A stretch of 28,816 nt of DNA from CBDCUE01 sp965222515 (GCA_965222515.1 CBDCUE010000018.1:1-28816), one strand, 5' to 3'. Counted from the stretch's first letter, positions 14,431-23,382 are shown. Program-made: numbers and translations. The notes: generated by a model not told the origin, from the sequence alone.

Positions 14431-15798
14431 ATGAAAAAAAATAATTTATATTTATATAACAGTATTACAAGTAAAAAAGAATTATTTGTGCCTATTAATG
14501 ACAAAAACATTACACTTTATGTTTGCGGACCAACAATCTACTCTAGTCCTCATCTAGGAAATGCTAGATCTACCGTAGTTTATGATCTTTTATATAGAAT
14601 ATTAAAAAACATCTATCCAAAAATCACTTACATCAGAAACATTACTGATATTGATGATAAAATCAATAATGCTGCCTTAGAACGAAAAATCACCATATCT
14701 GAATTAGCTAATGAGATTTTAGAAGAATTCTATTTTAATATGAAAGAAATAGGAAATTTACCACCTAGTTTTGAGCCAAAAGCAACAGAACATATCAAAG
14801 AAATAATTGCCTTGATAGAAAAATTAATTGATAATGGCAATGCTTATGAAAAAAATGGCAATGTTTATTTTAGCATAAAATCTTATCAAGATTATGGTAA
14901 ATTATCCAAAAAAAAAGTAAAAGATTTAATTGCAGGATCTAGAATTGAAGTTTCTCAAAACAAAGAAAATCCAGAAGATTTTGTTTTGTGGAAACCTGCA
15001 AAAGACACAGATGATCAATCTGCAAAATTTCAAAGTCCTTGGGGCTTGGGCAGACCTGGATGGCATATTGAATGTTCAGCAATGAGTATGAAATATTTGG
15101 GCAAATCTTTTGATATTCACGGAGGGGGGGCAGATTTAAAATTTCCGCATCACGAAAATGAAATTGCTCAAAGCTGTTCTGCATATCCAAATTCTCAATT
15201 TGCTAAATATTGGGTGCATAACGGATTCTTGACAGTTAATGGAGAGAAAATGAGCAAATCTTTGGGTAATTTTATTACTGTCAGAGATTTATTAAAATCA
15301 GGTATAGAAGGAAGAGTACTTAGGCTGATTTTCTTAGGAACCCATTACAGAAAACCTTTAGATTATAATTTAAAAACTTTAGATGATACTAAAAAATTAT
15401 TAAGTAAAATTGATGAATTATTACATAATTTCAACAAAATAGCAGATACAAATTATTTGCCTCAACCATTCATCAAACCTTTATTAGATGATCTAAATGT
15501 TGCTAAACCACTTGCTTATGTTGCTAGCTTGGTAAAAGAATTGCATAAAGATAATAGTGATAAAGAAAAATTACAATTTTTAGCAAATATAGTCTATTTT
15601 TTAGGTTTAGAAAATAACCGTAATGTTGCTCTTGACATTCCTGACGAAATTTTATCAATGGCAAAAAAGATTAAAAATGCAAGACAAGAAAAAGATTATC
15701 AAAAAGCAGACTTTTTGAGAGATAAACTTATTTATTTAGGTTATGAATTGCAATATAACAAAGATGGAGATATTAAAGTTAAGCAAATAATAAAATGA
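14431..15798 (+). CDS. cysS: Cysteinyl-tRNA synthetase
   Basis: The 455-residue class I synthetase starts at ATG 14431. The HIGH-equivalent is SSPHLGNARS (H41), and KMSKS is at 273-277 (GEKMSKSLGN). Zinc ligands for cysteine recognition are all present: C32, C215, H240 and E244, with spacing equal to the E. coli enzyme. The Rossmann domain, CP region and C-terminal anticodon-binding helices are complete, so it is functional by sequence. It charges tRNA-Cys. The trpC start codon overlaps its stop (ATGA at 15795-15798), so the two genes are cotranscribed and probably translationally coupled. The 69-base gap to the divergent kinase gene must hold both promoters; it is too AT-rich for a confident assignment. 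Confidence 0.97.
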   Translation: MKKNNLYLYNSITSKKELFVPINDKNITLYVCGPTIYSSPHLGNARSTVVYDLLYRILKNIYPKITYIRNITDIDDKINNAALERKITISELANEILEEFYFNMKEIGNLPPSFEPKATEHIKEIIALIEKLIDNGNAYEKNGNVYFSIKSYQDYGKLSKKKVKDLIAGSRIEVSQNKENPEDFVLWKPAKDTDDQSAKFQSPWGLGRPGWHIECSAMSMKYLGKSFDIHGGGADLKFPHHENEIAQSCSAYPNSQFAKYWVHNGFLTVNGEKMSKSLGNFITVRDLLKSGIEGRVLRLIFLGTHYRKPLDYNLKTLDDTKKLLSKIDELLHNFNKIADTNYLPQPFIKPLLDDLNVAKPLAYVASLVKELHKDNSDKEKLQFLANIVYFLGLENNRNVALDIPDEILSMAKKIKNARQEKDYQKADFLRDKLIYLGYELQYNKDGDIKVKQIIK

Positions 15799-16586
15799 TT
15801 TTACAAGAAATTTGTGCTAATAAAAAAAAAATAATCAAGGCAGAAAAAACTATTTTATCTCTTGCTGAATTAAAAAACAGTTTGAACAACAACCATTCTA
15901 AAAGTTTATTTCTAAAAAATATTGAAGCCAAAATTGCTAGCAAAAAACTTGCTATTATTGCTGAGATAAAGCAAAAATCTCCTTCAAAAGGTATTTTGAT
16001 AAAAAATTTTGATCTAGCAAAAATTGCTAGATCTTATGAAAAAGGCGGAGCGGTAGCTATGTCAATTTTAACTGATTATAAATATTTTGCTGGAAAAAAT
16101 GAATATTTAAAACTTGCAAAAAAACATAGTTCTTTGCCAATTTTAAGAAAAGATTTTATTGTGGATGAATATCAAATTTATCAATCAAAACTAATTGGAG
16201 CAGATGCAATATTATTAATTATGTCGATTTTGACTTTAGATCAAGCAAAGGAATATGAAGAGATTGCTAGTAATTTAGGTTTGGATATTTTGGTAGAATC
16301 TCACAATGAAAAAGAATTAGAGCAGGCTTTAAATTTAAAAACAAAATTAATTGGTATAAATAATCGTAATTTGAAAAATTTAGATATTTCTTTAGATAAT
16401 ATAGAAAAATTAAGAAAATTCATACCAAATGATAAAATAGCCATTTGCGAAAGTGGCATAGGATCATTAGAAGATTTTAGAAAAATAAAAAAATCAGGAA
16501 TAAATAGTTTTTTAATAGGTCATTTTTTAATAAAACAGCAAGATCCAGCCCTTATATTAAGACAAATGAACAAAAAAGAAAATTAA
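15795..16586 (+). CDS. trpC: Indole-3-glycerol-phosphate synthase
   Basis: The 263-residue (beta/alpha)8 protein starts at ATG 15795, overlapping cysS by 4 bases. Conserved blocks are AEIKQKSPSKG (E57, K59, S62), the catalytic LRKDF (K119), LVESH (E168), GINNRN (N189) and CESGIG (E219), so all main active-site residues are present. It makes indole-3-glycerol phosphate from CdRP, the fourth step of tryptophan synthesis from chorismate. No other trp gene is in the window, so whether the pathway is complete cannot be judged. Coupling to cysS is unusual as far as I know, and Rickettsiales-type intracellular bacteria mostly lack tryptophan synthesis, which makes the gene notable. Downstream lies a palindrome-rich gap, not another trp gene. 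Confidence 0.95.
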   Translation: MILQEICANKKKIIKAEKTILSLAELKNSLNNNHSKSLFLKNIEAKIASKKLAIIAEIKQKSPSKGILIKNFDLAKIARSYEKGGAVAMSILTDYKYFAGKNEYLKLAKKHSSLPILRKDFIVDEYQIYQSKLIGADAILLIMSILTLDQAKEYEEIASNLGLDILVESHNEKELEQALNLKTKLIGINNRNLKNLDISLDNIEKLRKFIPNDKIAICESGIGSLEDFRKIKKSGINSFLIGHFLIKQQDPALILRQMNKKEN

Positions 16587-16708
16587 GAGACTCTTTGACT
16601 ATTTTCTGGTTGTTGTCAAGAATCTTGTGTCTAAAGATCAAGGCAACATCCCCCGCAGTCATCCACGGTAAACAGCAACAATTCTAATTATAGGAAAAAT
16701 AGAAAAAA

Positions 16709-16760
16709 ATGCTCGGGGTAATAGCTCTCTCCCTTTGAGGGGGAGCTATTACCCTAGCAT
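16709..16760. repeat. Palindromic repeat, GCTCGGGGTAATAGCTC type
   Basis: Left arm ATGCTCGGGGTAATAGCTC (16709-16727) pairs with GAGCTATTACCCTAGCAT (16743-16760) apart from one extra base. The preceding AAAAATAGAAAAAAATG is nearly identical to the flank of the copy at 27295, showing that the repeat unit extends beyond the hairpin. Lies downstream of trpC. Confidence 0.8.
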
Positions 16761-16767
16761 AATTCTA

Positions 16768-16933
16768 TTTATAATATTTTAGCTTTATAATTGACCTATA
16801 GCGAAAAAGATATTTAGTAAAAATTGTTTTTTTCAATTATTTGTTAGCCATAGCTAACAGATTATTAAAAAAAGCAATTTATGCTGAGCAGATTGAAGGC
16901 TATAGGTCAATTATAAAACTAAAATAGTATTAG
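16768..16933. repeat. 166-bp full-length palindromic (MITE-like) element
   Basis: Terminal arms 16768-16802 and 16899-16933 are 35-base inverted repeats with four mismatches; the innermost 19 bases of each arm (TTTATAATTGACCTATAGC on the left) match perfectly. Inside, a second symmetry runs to a central hairpin TGTTAGC-CATA-GCTAACA. The whole unit can fold into one long stem. There is no coding capacity and no transposase nearby. It could be a miniature inverted-repeat transposable element or a bidirectional terminator between the convergent trpC and recF. Confidence 0.75.
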
Positions 16934-16958
16934 AGTTATTAAAAGTTTCTAAATAACT

Positions 16959-18062
16959 TTAATTAATCTCTATAATCTGCACTTTTGCTATTTTTTGAAA
17001 AAATTCTAGATTTGTGGAAGTAATAAAAACTTGTATTTCTAATTTTGCTAAATCATTGATAAAATTATTGGCATTTTGATCATCTAAATGGCTTAGAATT
17101 TCATCTAATAGTAATATTGGGGTTCTGTTTGCAATTTTTTTTAGTAATTTTACTTTAGCATAAATAATAGAAATTAATAAGGATTTTTGTTCGCCTGTAG
17201 AGCATAGTTTAGCCATAATGTTCTTTGCTTCAAAAGAAGCTAAAAAATCTGTCTTATGACAACCTATATATGTTTTACCTTTTTCTGCATCTAGCAATCT
17301 ATTTTCTCTAAGCATTTTTATTGCTTCATGCTCAATTTCTTGAGCAGTTTTGTGTTGCAAATACATTTCTTCAAAAACACCAGAAAAGGACAAAAATGCT
17401 TGTGGATAATTAGCTTGGTTATTTAATAATTCAGCATTTAAATATTTAATCATAAGCACTCTTGAATTTGCAATAGAGCTATTTAATTCTGCTAATTTCT
17501 TTTCTATTTGAGTTAACCAAATTTCATCATATTTTTGATTATTTTTTAAAATATTTATTCTTTCTCTAAGATAATAATCATATTTCATTAAATCATTTAA
17601 ATGTTCTGGAAATAAATTAAAAACCATTCTGTCAAAAAACTTTCTTCTAATAGATTTCTCTGCAATAAAAATACTGTCATAAATAGGAGTTAACCACAGC
17701 AAATTGGCATATTTAATGGCATCTTGTTGTTTTTTTAAAACTTCTTTATTAATCAAAAGATTACGAGATTTTTTTTGGGGATCTTTTGAGGATATAAATT
17801 GATGATCTAAATCATCTAAAGAAAAATCAATGGTAATATTCCAACCCAATAATAAACTATTATTCTGATTTTCTAATTCTTCAGCTTTGCTATTTCTTAA
17901 GCCCTTGGTTGGAGAAAATAAAGAAATAGCTTCTAATATATTAGTTTTCCCTATCCCATTTGAACCAATAAAAACTATGATATTAGCAGAAAAATCAGTT
18001 TTGTATGATGAGAAATTACGATAATTAGTTAATTTTAGATTTTTTAGCTTGAGTTTTTGCAA
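16959..18062 (-). CDS. recF: DNA replication and repair protein RecF
   Basis: The 367-residue SMC-like ATPase has Walker A GSNGIGKT (33-40), the signature STGEQKSLL at about 288, and Walker B ILLLDEILSHLD (D320, E321), followed by a D-loop. The N-terminus LKLKNLKLTNYRNF is typical of the family. The start is TTG 18062, one base after the dnaN stop; no ATG is available that keeps the conserved first strand. RecF loads RecA at single-strand gaps with RecO and RecR. The dnaN-recF pair is a widespread gene order, and the tight junction implies one transcript. The dnaA and gyrB genes that often flank this pair are not here. Confidence 0.95.
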   Translation of the reverse strand: MQKLKLKNLKLTNYRNFSSYKTDFSANIIVFIGSNGIGKTNILEAISLFSPTKGLRNSKAEELENQNNSLLLGWNITIDFSLDDLDHQFISSKDPQKKSRNLLINKEVLKKQQDAIKYANLLWLTPIYDSIFIAEKSIRRKFFDRMVFNLFPEHLNDLMKYDYYLRERINILKNNQKYDEIWLTQIEKKLAELNSSIANSRVLMIKYLNAELLNNQANYPQAFLSFSGVFEEMYLQHKTAQEIEHEAIKMLRENRLLDAEKGKTYIGCHKTDFLASFEAKNIMAKLCSTGEQKSLLISIIYAKVKLLKKIANRTPILLLDEILSHLDDQNANNFINDLAKLEIQVFITSTNLEFFQKIAKVQIIEIN

Positions 18063-18063
18063 G

Positions 18064-19185
18064 TTATGCTTTGATTGGCATTATGACAAAAAGAGTTTTG
18101 TCATCATCGCTTTCTTTAATAATTATAGGAGCTACTTTGTTAGAAAAATAAAGATCTACATTTGTCCCAGATAAAATGCTGTTTAGTTCTAATAAATATT
18201 TTGAATTAAACCCTATTTCAAGATTATTATTTGCAACATATTCAACATTTAATTCTTCTTTAGCAAAACCTGCTTCCAGATTATTTGCTTCTAAATTTAA
18301 TTTATTGTGACCTAATATTAATTTTATTCCCCTATCTTTATTAGAAGAAAGTGTTGATACTCTATCAATTGCTAAAAATAATTCTTTTAAATTTGTTCTC
18401 ATACGATTTACATTGTGGATAGGTACTACTTTCTCACAATCTGGAAAATTGCCATCTATTAATTTAGAAATAAAAATTATATTTTGTAACTCTACTTTTA
18501 TTTTTGTATCAGAAATAGTCACTAGAATATCCGTATCCTCATCATTTTCAGTAAATATTTTGTTCATTTCTAAAATAGCTTTTTGAGGAATGATAATGTG
18601 TGGCATATTTTTTGCTCCTGCTGGAAGTGGGACTTCTATTCTTGCTAATTTGTGGCCATCTGTTGCTACGGCTCTTAAAACTTCTTGCCCATTTCTTAGC
18701 CCATCTTGCAAAAATATTCCTTGTAAATAATATCTAGTTTCATCACTAGAAATAGCAAACTTTGCTTTATTAAATAATTTATGTAGATCTGATTTTTTAA
18801 TATTAAATTGATGATTGTTATCCTCAATATTTATGATAGGAAAGTCTGTTGCAGTAATTACAGGTAAAGAGAATTTACTGTTATTTGCCTTAATTTTTAA
18901 TTTATTGTCAGAAAATATTAGTTCTATTTTGCTGTTATCAGGTAATTTTCTGATTATGTCGTAAAAAGTATGAACTGGAACTGTGTTTTCGCCTTCTTCT
19001 TTAATATCCGCTTTAAAAACTTCACTGATAGAAATTCCCATATCGGTAGCAGTTAAAACTACCTCACCATTTTTGGCTGATATTTTTACATTTAATAAAA
19101 TTGGTATGGTGTTTTTTCTGTTCACTACCCCTTGCACATGGGATAAAGATTTTGAAATAGTGTTTTTGTCTATCAAAAAGTTCAT
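18064..19185 (-). CDS. dnaN: DNA polymerase III beta subunit (sliding clamp)
   Basis: I take ATG 19185 as the start (MNFLIDKNTISKSLSHVQGV), giving 373 residues; the frame can be read from TTG 19197, which adds four residues with no family support. Three clamp domains are present, with conserved pieces FSLPVITATDFPII, VATDGHKLARIEVPLP and the C-terminal hydrophobic MPIKA. The ring-shaped dimer holds polymerase III on DNA and serves as a landing site for MutS and other repair proteins. A good -10 box (TATAAT) lies 22 bases upstream. It leads a two-gene unit with recF. Confidence 0.96.
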   Translation of the reverse strand: MNFLIDKNTISKSLSHVQGVVNRKNTIPILLNVKISAKNGEVVLTATDMGISISEVFKADIKEEGENTVPVHTFYDIIRKLPDNSKIELIFSDNKLKIKANNSKFSLPVITATDFPIINIEDNNHQFNIKKSDLHKLFNKAKFAISSDETRYYLQGIFLQDGLRNGQEVLRAVATDGHKLARIEVPLPAGAKNMPHIIIPQKAILEMNKIFTENDEDTDILVTISDTKIKVELQNIIFISKLIDGNFPDCEKVVPIHNVNRMRTNLKELFLAIDRVSTLSSNKDRGIKLILGHNKLNLEANNLEAGFAKEELNVEYVANNNLEIGFNSKYLLELNSILSGTNVDLYFSNKVAPIIIKESDDDKTLFVIMPIKA

Positions 19186-19206
19186 TTTTTGCCTCAAACT
19201 TTAAAA

Positions 19207-19212
19207 ATTATA
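19207..19212 (-). promoter_or_regulatory. -10 box of the dnaN-recF unit
   Basis: A perfect TATAAT on the minus strand 22 bases before ATG 19185 (sequence GGGGTATAATTTTT). The matching -35 region is weak (AAAACA-like at 17 bases). Supports the ATG start at 19185, because transcription from it would begin close to the TTG at 19197. Confidence 0.6.
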
Positions 19213-19364
19213 CCCCAAGTAAGCAATTTTGTTTTAGTATATTTTTTTAGAATAACAGTGTTTTTACAAAAACCAAGAAAAAATAACTTATTGCAATGAT
19301 TTTAAATATAATTGTTTTATCTAAAATATTTCTAAATAATTATTTATTTGATTATTAGTCAAAT

Positions 19365-19393
19365 TTGCATTAAAAATTTATAAAAGATACAAT
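19365..19393 (+). promoter_or_regulatory. Sigma-70-type promoter of the DUF1189-like gene
   Basis: TTGCAT (19365-19370), a 17-base spacer and TACAAT (19388-19393) form a good sigma-70 pair, 13 bases before ATG 19407, implying a very short leader. Confidence 0.6.
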
Positions 19394-19406
19394 TCAAATT
19401 TACAAA

Positions 19407-20321
19407 ATGTCTAATATCACTAATTCTTATCAAGAAAATTTTTTAAAAAAAATTTACCTATCTTTTTTTTCACAAAATTTTTATCAAAAAATTTTCAATG
19501 AGCAAAAATCATCAGGATTTTCTTTTATAGTAAAATTATTAATCATTGCTTATACCACACCTGCTATTTTTTTCTCTTATAAATTAATTAATTTTGATAT
19601 TAACAAAAAAAACAAAAACACAGAAATATTCATTAATGAAATACAAAACTTACCAAAATTTAGAATTGCTAATAAAGAATTACAAAAAAATAATAATTTT
19701 CCAATTATTATACCATCTCAATTATCAAAAAATTATAATTTATTCTATATTTCTGATCAAGAAAATATAAAAAACAACAAAAACATTATTAGCATCACTA
19801 AACATTCCATTCATCTAAACACTGATAGATATTTATTATTTTTACTAGAATTAACAGAGATAGTAAATGTCAAAAAAATTATTTTTGAAATGGATGCAAA
19901 AGAAATAGAACCAAGTGACAAACTTATTATTCCTTACCAAGATTTAGATATTGAAGTAACCCCAACATTTGTTATTAATAAATTTCAAAATCACATAAAA
20001 AATATGGGATATAAAGTAATTGTCCCGATATTACCTATTATATTAATGTTAATAATATTATGGACATATATAGAGGTTTTTATTTGGTGTTTTATGACAA
20101 GAATATTTTTGAATAATATAAATTTTACTCAGCAAGAGTTAAGAAAAATCATAATCAGCGCCTTAATCCCCGCTAGTTCTATTAAAATGATAAATGGAAT
20201 ATTTTTATTTTCTTCCTATCTTTTAGCAGGAAAAATTGGTCTTGTCCTAATTTTAATTATAAAAATTTACTATATCAAATTTGCAATTAGCTCGGTTATT
20301 TTGCAATCTAGGACAAGGTAA
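19407..20321 (+). CDS. DUF1189-like membrane protein
   Basis: The 304-residue protein starts at ATG 19407. The N-terminal segment (FLKKIYLSFFSQNFYQKIF, about 13-31) followed by a hydrophobic helix (~41-61), a ~140-residue polar domain probably outside the membrane, then three hydrophobic segments (~205-230, ~250-272 and ~274-296) matches the layout of DUF1189 proteins known from Rickettsia and some Firmicutes. Their function is unknown. The polar domain is Asn/Lys/Ile-rich and beta-like (IISITKHSIHLNTD). It is divergently placed from dnaN with its own promoter and converges with the TPR gene. Family assignment is from layout and N-terminal motif only. Confidence 0.55.
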   Translation: MSNITNSYQENFLKKIYLSFFSQNFYQKIFNEQKSSGFSFIVKLLIIAYTTPAIFFSYKLINFDINKKNKNTEIFINEIQNLPKFRIANKELQKNNNFPIIIPSQLSKNYNLFYISDQENIKNNKNIISITKHSIHLNTDRYLLFLLELTEIVNVKKIIFEMDAKEIEPSDKLIIPYQDLDIEVTPTFVINKFQNHIKNMGYKVIVPILPIILMLIILWTYIEVFIWCFMTRIFLNNINFTQQELRKIIISALIPASSIKMINGIFLFSSYLLAGKIGLVLILIIKIYYIKFAISSVILQSRTR

Positions 20322-20368
20322 TTTTTCTATTACTAGATAAAAAAGCCTGTTTTAATATAAATGGTCAG

Positions 20369-21037
20369 TTAATCAGTGGAAATAGTATGAAAATCTCTTT
20401 TTACTTTCTCTGCTTCTTGATTTCTGTTTAGTTTTTTTAAAATTTCTATTAACTGAATATAAGCATATCTATCTTTAGGGTTATATTGCAATGTTTTTTT
20501 ATATTGCATAATTGCTTTATCATATTGTTTTAAAATCACAAAAACTTCTGCTAAATAATAATTTGTCATTGAATCGCTTGGCCTAATTGCTAATTTTTTT
20601 TGATAAATAATAATTGCCTGCTCATAATTGCTTAATCTTTTCAAAACTCTAGCTAAATCTCCATAAATCTGATATTTTTGTTGCTTTGTTGCCAGCCCCA
20701 AAGCTTTTTGATAATTTTCTACTACTTTTTTTGGCCTATCTATTTTTTTAAAATGATTTGCCAATCCTAAATATGCCTCAAAATATTTTGGATTAAGCGA
20801 TATGGCTTTTTGATAGTTTTTAATAATTTCACTAGAAACAGTTTTGATCTCATAAGTTCTTGCCAAATTATAATATAAAACTGGATTTTCTGGATCTTTT
20901 TTTATTTCTTTTGTATATTTTTCAACTCGCTGATCATATCTTTTCTGTAACCTTTCTCTATCTAAAGTTACTTTAGCAAATGAATTTATTACAAATAACC
21001 AAAAAATAAAAATAAAAACAATATTTTTTTTAAGCAA
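20369..21037 (-). CDS. Exported TPR-repeat protein
   Basis: The 222-residue frame starts at TTG 21037, 8 bases inside metK's end. Residues 1-21 are a signal peptide (KKNIVFIFIFWLFVINSFA). Then come about five tetratricopeptide repeats, recognisable by the spacing of Y/L/A...G/A...Y/F...A...P: PENPVLYYNLARTYE, PKYFEAYLGLANHF, QQKYQIYGDLARVLKRLSNY, PSDSMTNYYLAEVFVILKQY and PKDRYAYIQLIEILKKLNRN. TPRs mediate protein binding; in the periplasm such proteins often serve envelope complexes. It ends the folE-metK unit and is probably cotranscribed. No specific function can be assigned. Confidence 0.8.
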   Translation of the reverse strand: MLKKNIVFIFIFWLFVINSFAKVTLDRERLQKRYDQRVEKYTKEIKKDPENPVLYYNLARTYEIKTVSSEIIKNYQKAISLNPKYFEAYLGLANHFKKIDRPKKVVENYQKALGLATKQQKYQIYGDLARVLKRLSNYEQAIIIYQKKLAIRPSDSMTNYYLAEVFVILKQYDKAIMQYKKTLQYNPKDRYAYIQLIEILKKLNRNQEAEKVKRDFHTISTD

Positions 21038-22202
21038 ATTTCTTTTTTAAATTAGTTACTAAATTTAATTTTTCCCAAGTGAATTTATTTTCTATAGGGC
21101 AAAATTTTCTACCAAAATGTCCATAAGTTGAAGTTACTTGATAAATTGGATTATTTAATGATAAATGAGTTCTAATTGCTTTTGGGGTAAGATCTATATT
21201 TTTTCTAATATATTCTGTAATCTGCTTGTCTAAATCTTTTTTATCTTCATCAAAACTAGTAAGATAAAATGAAATAGGTTCTGCAATGCCAATACCATAA
21301 GATAATTGTAACAAACATTTTTTTGCTAAACCACTAGCCACTATATTTTTGGCTAAATATCTAGCCATATAAGTAGCTGATCTGTCTACTTTAGTTGGAT
21401 CTTTTCCAGAAAAAGCTCCTCCTCCATGCGGACTAGATCCTCCATAAGTATCTACAATAATTTTTCTACCTGTTAAGCCCACATCACTTTCAGGTCCACC
21501 TATGACAAATTTTCCAGTAGGATTAAAAAGAAACTTTGTTTCATCTGTCAAAAAATCTTTTTTTATAGTTTTTTGAATAATAGGTTTTATCTGCTCAACA
21601 ATAGATTCATTAGTAATATGTTCTTGATGCTGAATTGACAACAAAATTGTATCTACACTAATTGGCTTGCCATCTTGATATTTAAAAGTAATTTGTGATT
21701 TTGCATCTGCCCCAAAACCAGCAATATTTCCAATAGCTAAATTTTCATAAATAGCCCTTAATATTTGATGAGAGTAATAAATAGGTGCAGGCATAAAATC
21801 TTCTGTTTCATCACAAGCATAACCAAACATAATTCCTTGATCTCCTGCTCCCTCCAACTTGTTTTTACCCTCATCAACTCCTTGAGCAATATCTGGAGAT
21901 TGCTTATGCAAGCAAAATTCTATAATAACTTTTTGCCAAGAAAATAATCTTGTTTCATCGATATATCCTATGGTTTTTATTAATTTTCTGATTTTTATTT
22001 CTAAATCAGATAGATCCAAATGAAAATTAGATCTAGTTTCTCCAGATATTATGATTTTTTTAGGAGTTACAAAAACTTCAGCAGCCACTCTAGCATTTTT
22101 ATCTTTTTTTAGATGATAATCTAAAATTAAATCAGAAATTTGATCTGCTATTTTGTCAGGATGCCCTGCTGCTACTGATTCACTGGTAAATAAATAAGTC
22201 AT
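21030..22202 (-). CDS. metK: S-adenosylmethionine synthase
   Basis: The 390-residue protein starts at ATG 22202, overlapping the ilvE stop by 4 bases (ATGA). Signature segments are GHPDKIADQISD (13-24), GAGDQGIMFGYA (118-129), the GGGAFSGKDPTKVDRS loop (260-275) and DLTPKAIRTHLSL near the C-terminus. All three domains are present at normal length. It makes SAM from methionine and ATP, the methyl donor for the cell. Some Rickettsia have broken metK genes and import SAM; here the gene looks intact, which suggests a less reduced metabolism. Confidence 0.97.
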   Translation of the reverse strand: MTYLFTSESVAAGHPDKIADQISDLILDYHLKKDKNARVAAEVFVTPKKIIISGETRSNFHLDLSDLEIKIRKLIKTIGYIDETRLFSWQKVIIEFCLHKQSPDIAQGVDEGKNKLEGAGDQGIMFGYACDETEDFMPAPIYYSHQILRAIYENLAIGNIAGFGADAKSQITFKYQDGKPISVDTILLSIQHQEHITNESIVEQIKPIIQKTIKKDFLTDETKFLFNPTGKFVIGGPESDVGLTGRKIIVDTYGGSSPHGGGAFSGKDPTKVDRSATYMARYLAKNIVASGLAKKCLLQLSYGIGIAEPISFYLTSFDEDKKDLDKQITEYIRKNIDLTPKAIRTHLSLNNPIYQVTSTYGHFGRKFCPIENKFTWEKLNLVTNLKKKFA

Positions 22203-23083
22203 TTTTTTATTTCTTTTTGATAAAGATCAGCAAGAGCTAAGGTGATTCTATGTGGCTTAAAATGATATGTTTTAGTTTTATCTTTAGTAGTAACATCGTT
22301 AACTCTTGTTACTTCAACAGTTGTTCCTGTTAGAAATATATCTTGCACTTGATCTAGTTCAGAGGGCTCTATATGCCTTTCTACTACTTTAATATTTTCT
22401 TTTTTTGCAATCTCTATGATAGTTTGCCTAGTAATACCATTTAAGAAACAATCAGCTTTTGGAGTATGTAATTCATCATTGATGACTAAAAACATATTAG
22501 CACTGGAGGCTTCTGCGATATAACCACGATAATCAAGCATTAAAACTTCGCTAAACCCTTCTCTTTCTGCCCATTGCTTTGAAATAGTGCAGATCATATA
22601 TAACCCCGCTGCTTTTGCTGCTGTTGGAGCAGTATTAGGTGCAGGTCTTTGATATGGAGCAACAATTATTGAGATTCCTTTTGTTTTGGCATCTTTGCTG
22701 TAATAATTTCCCCAACTCCAAGTAGCAATTCCAACATTTATTTCATTACCTTGAGCAGAAACAGCCATTTTTTTTGATCCTCTAAAAGCAATAGGCCTGA
22801 TATAACCATTTTTTACCCCCTGTTTAGCCACAATATCTAATTGAGCTTGCTCTAATTCTGCCTTTGAATAAGGAAGTTCCATATCCAACAATTCAGCAGA
22901 TTTAAAAAATCTTTGATTATGCTCTTTTAATTTAAAAATTTTGGAATCATAAACAGCAACCCCTTCAAACACCGAGCTAGCATAGTGCAAGCCGTGATTT
23001 AATAGATGAACTGTGGCATCTTGCCAAGGAATTATTTTGCCATTATACCAAATAAACCCATCTCTTTTATCAAAATCTATCAT
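22199..23083 (-). CDS. ilvE: Branched-chain amino acid aminotransferase
   Basis: The 294-residue fold-type IV PLP enzyme starts at ATG 23083. It has GLHYASSVFEGVAVY (31-45), the PLP lysine K157 in TAAKAAGLYM, the cofactor-binding EASSANMFLV (E191) and NGITRQTIIEIA. This is the usual pattern of a branched-chain (IlvE) transaminase; a D-amino acid transaminase or aminodeoxychorismate lyase is less likely because of the GLHYASSVFEG block and length. It interconverts Leu, Ile and Val with their keto acids. Cotranscribed with metK (4-base overlap) and lies 13 bases after the NDUFS4-like gene. No other ilv or leu gene is nearby. Confidence 0.92.
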   Translation of the reverse strand: MIDFDKRDGFIWYNGKIIPWQDATVHLLNHGLHYASSVFEGVAVYDSKIFKLKEHNQRFFKSAELLDMELPYSKAELEQAQLDIVAKQGVKNGYIRPIAFRGSKKMAVSAQGNEINVGIATWSWGNYYSKDAKTKGISIIVAPYQRPAPNTAPTAAKAAGLYMICTISKQWAEREGFSEVLMLDYRGYIAEASSANMFLVINDELHTPKADCFLNGITRQTIIEIAKKENIKVVERHIEPSELDQVQDIFLTGTTVEVTRVNDVTTKDKTKTYHFKPHRITLALADLYQKEIKK

Positions 23084-23096
23084 TTTTATTTTATTC

Positions 23097-23378
23097 TTAA
23101 CTTATTGGAAAATTATCATCATAAGACTTGGCTATTAGCTTTTTATATTTTGGATAAATAATCTGATAAGACCAATTATTATTATCCGCAAAATATACGG
23201 CCTGTTCTTTTGTTACAAAAGTTAATTCTAGCTCTTGATTCATATCAGAACTACCTGTCCAAGACATAGGTTTTGAGAGATATTTGCTTCTATCAATAAC
23301 AGGTTCTATTCTCCAGTAATTTTTATTATTACCAGATTGCATTGCATTTTTTGTAAATTGCTTGATAAACACTTTCAT
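23097..23378 (-). CDS. NDUFS4-like complex I accessory subunit
   Basis: The 93-residue protein starts at ATG 23378. It shows the family pattern: YWRIEPVIDRSKYLSKPMSW, then WTGSSDMNQELELTFVTKEQAVYFADNNNWSY. The 'LSKPMSWTGSSD' and 'F-x-T/S-K-E-x-A-x-x-(Y/F)-A' blocks are the hallmark of the ETC complex I subunit family (18-kDa/NDUFS4). This accessory subunit is restricted to alphaproteobacteria and mitochondria, so it is strong evidence for the host lineage of this part. It stabilises the NADH-binding arm of NADH:ubiquinone oxidoreductase. It lies 4 bases after folE and 13 bases before ilvE. No core nuo gene is in the window. Confidence 0.88.
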   Translation of the reverse strand: MKVFIKQFTKNAMQSGNNKNYWRIEPVIDRSKYLSKPMSWTGSSDMNQELELTFVTKEQAVYFADNNNWSYQIIYPKYKKLIAKSYDDNFPIS

Positions 23379-23382
23379 ATTT

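Larger units (their letters stand above)
16587..16958. other. 372-base gap between trpC and recF with several palindromic elements
   Basis: No gene is supported. In order it holds: a segment (16600-16690) sharing short words with the pre-alaS gap (GTCATCCACG at 16658-16667 and CAACAATTCTAATT at 16676-16689); the GCTCGGGG hairpin (16709-16760); and a 166-bp full-length palindrome (16768-16933). The two flanking genes converge here, so at least one of these hairpins probably ends both transcripts. Confidence 0.75.

Noticed and set aside
18064..19197. TTG 19197 as the dnaN start
   Set aside because: ATG 19185 gives the normal clamp N-terminus, and the -10 box at 19207-19212 would place the transcription start near or after the TTG.
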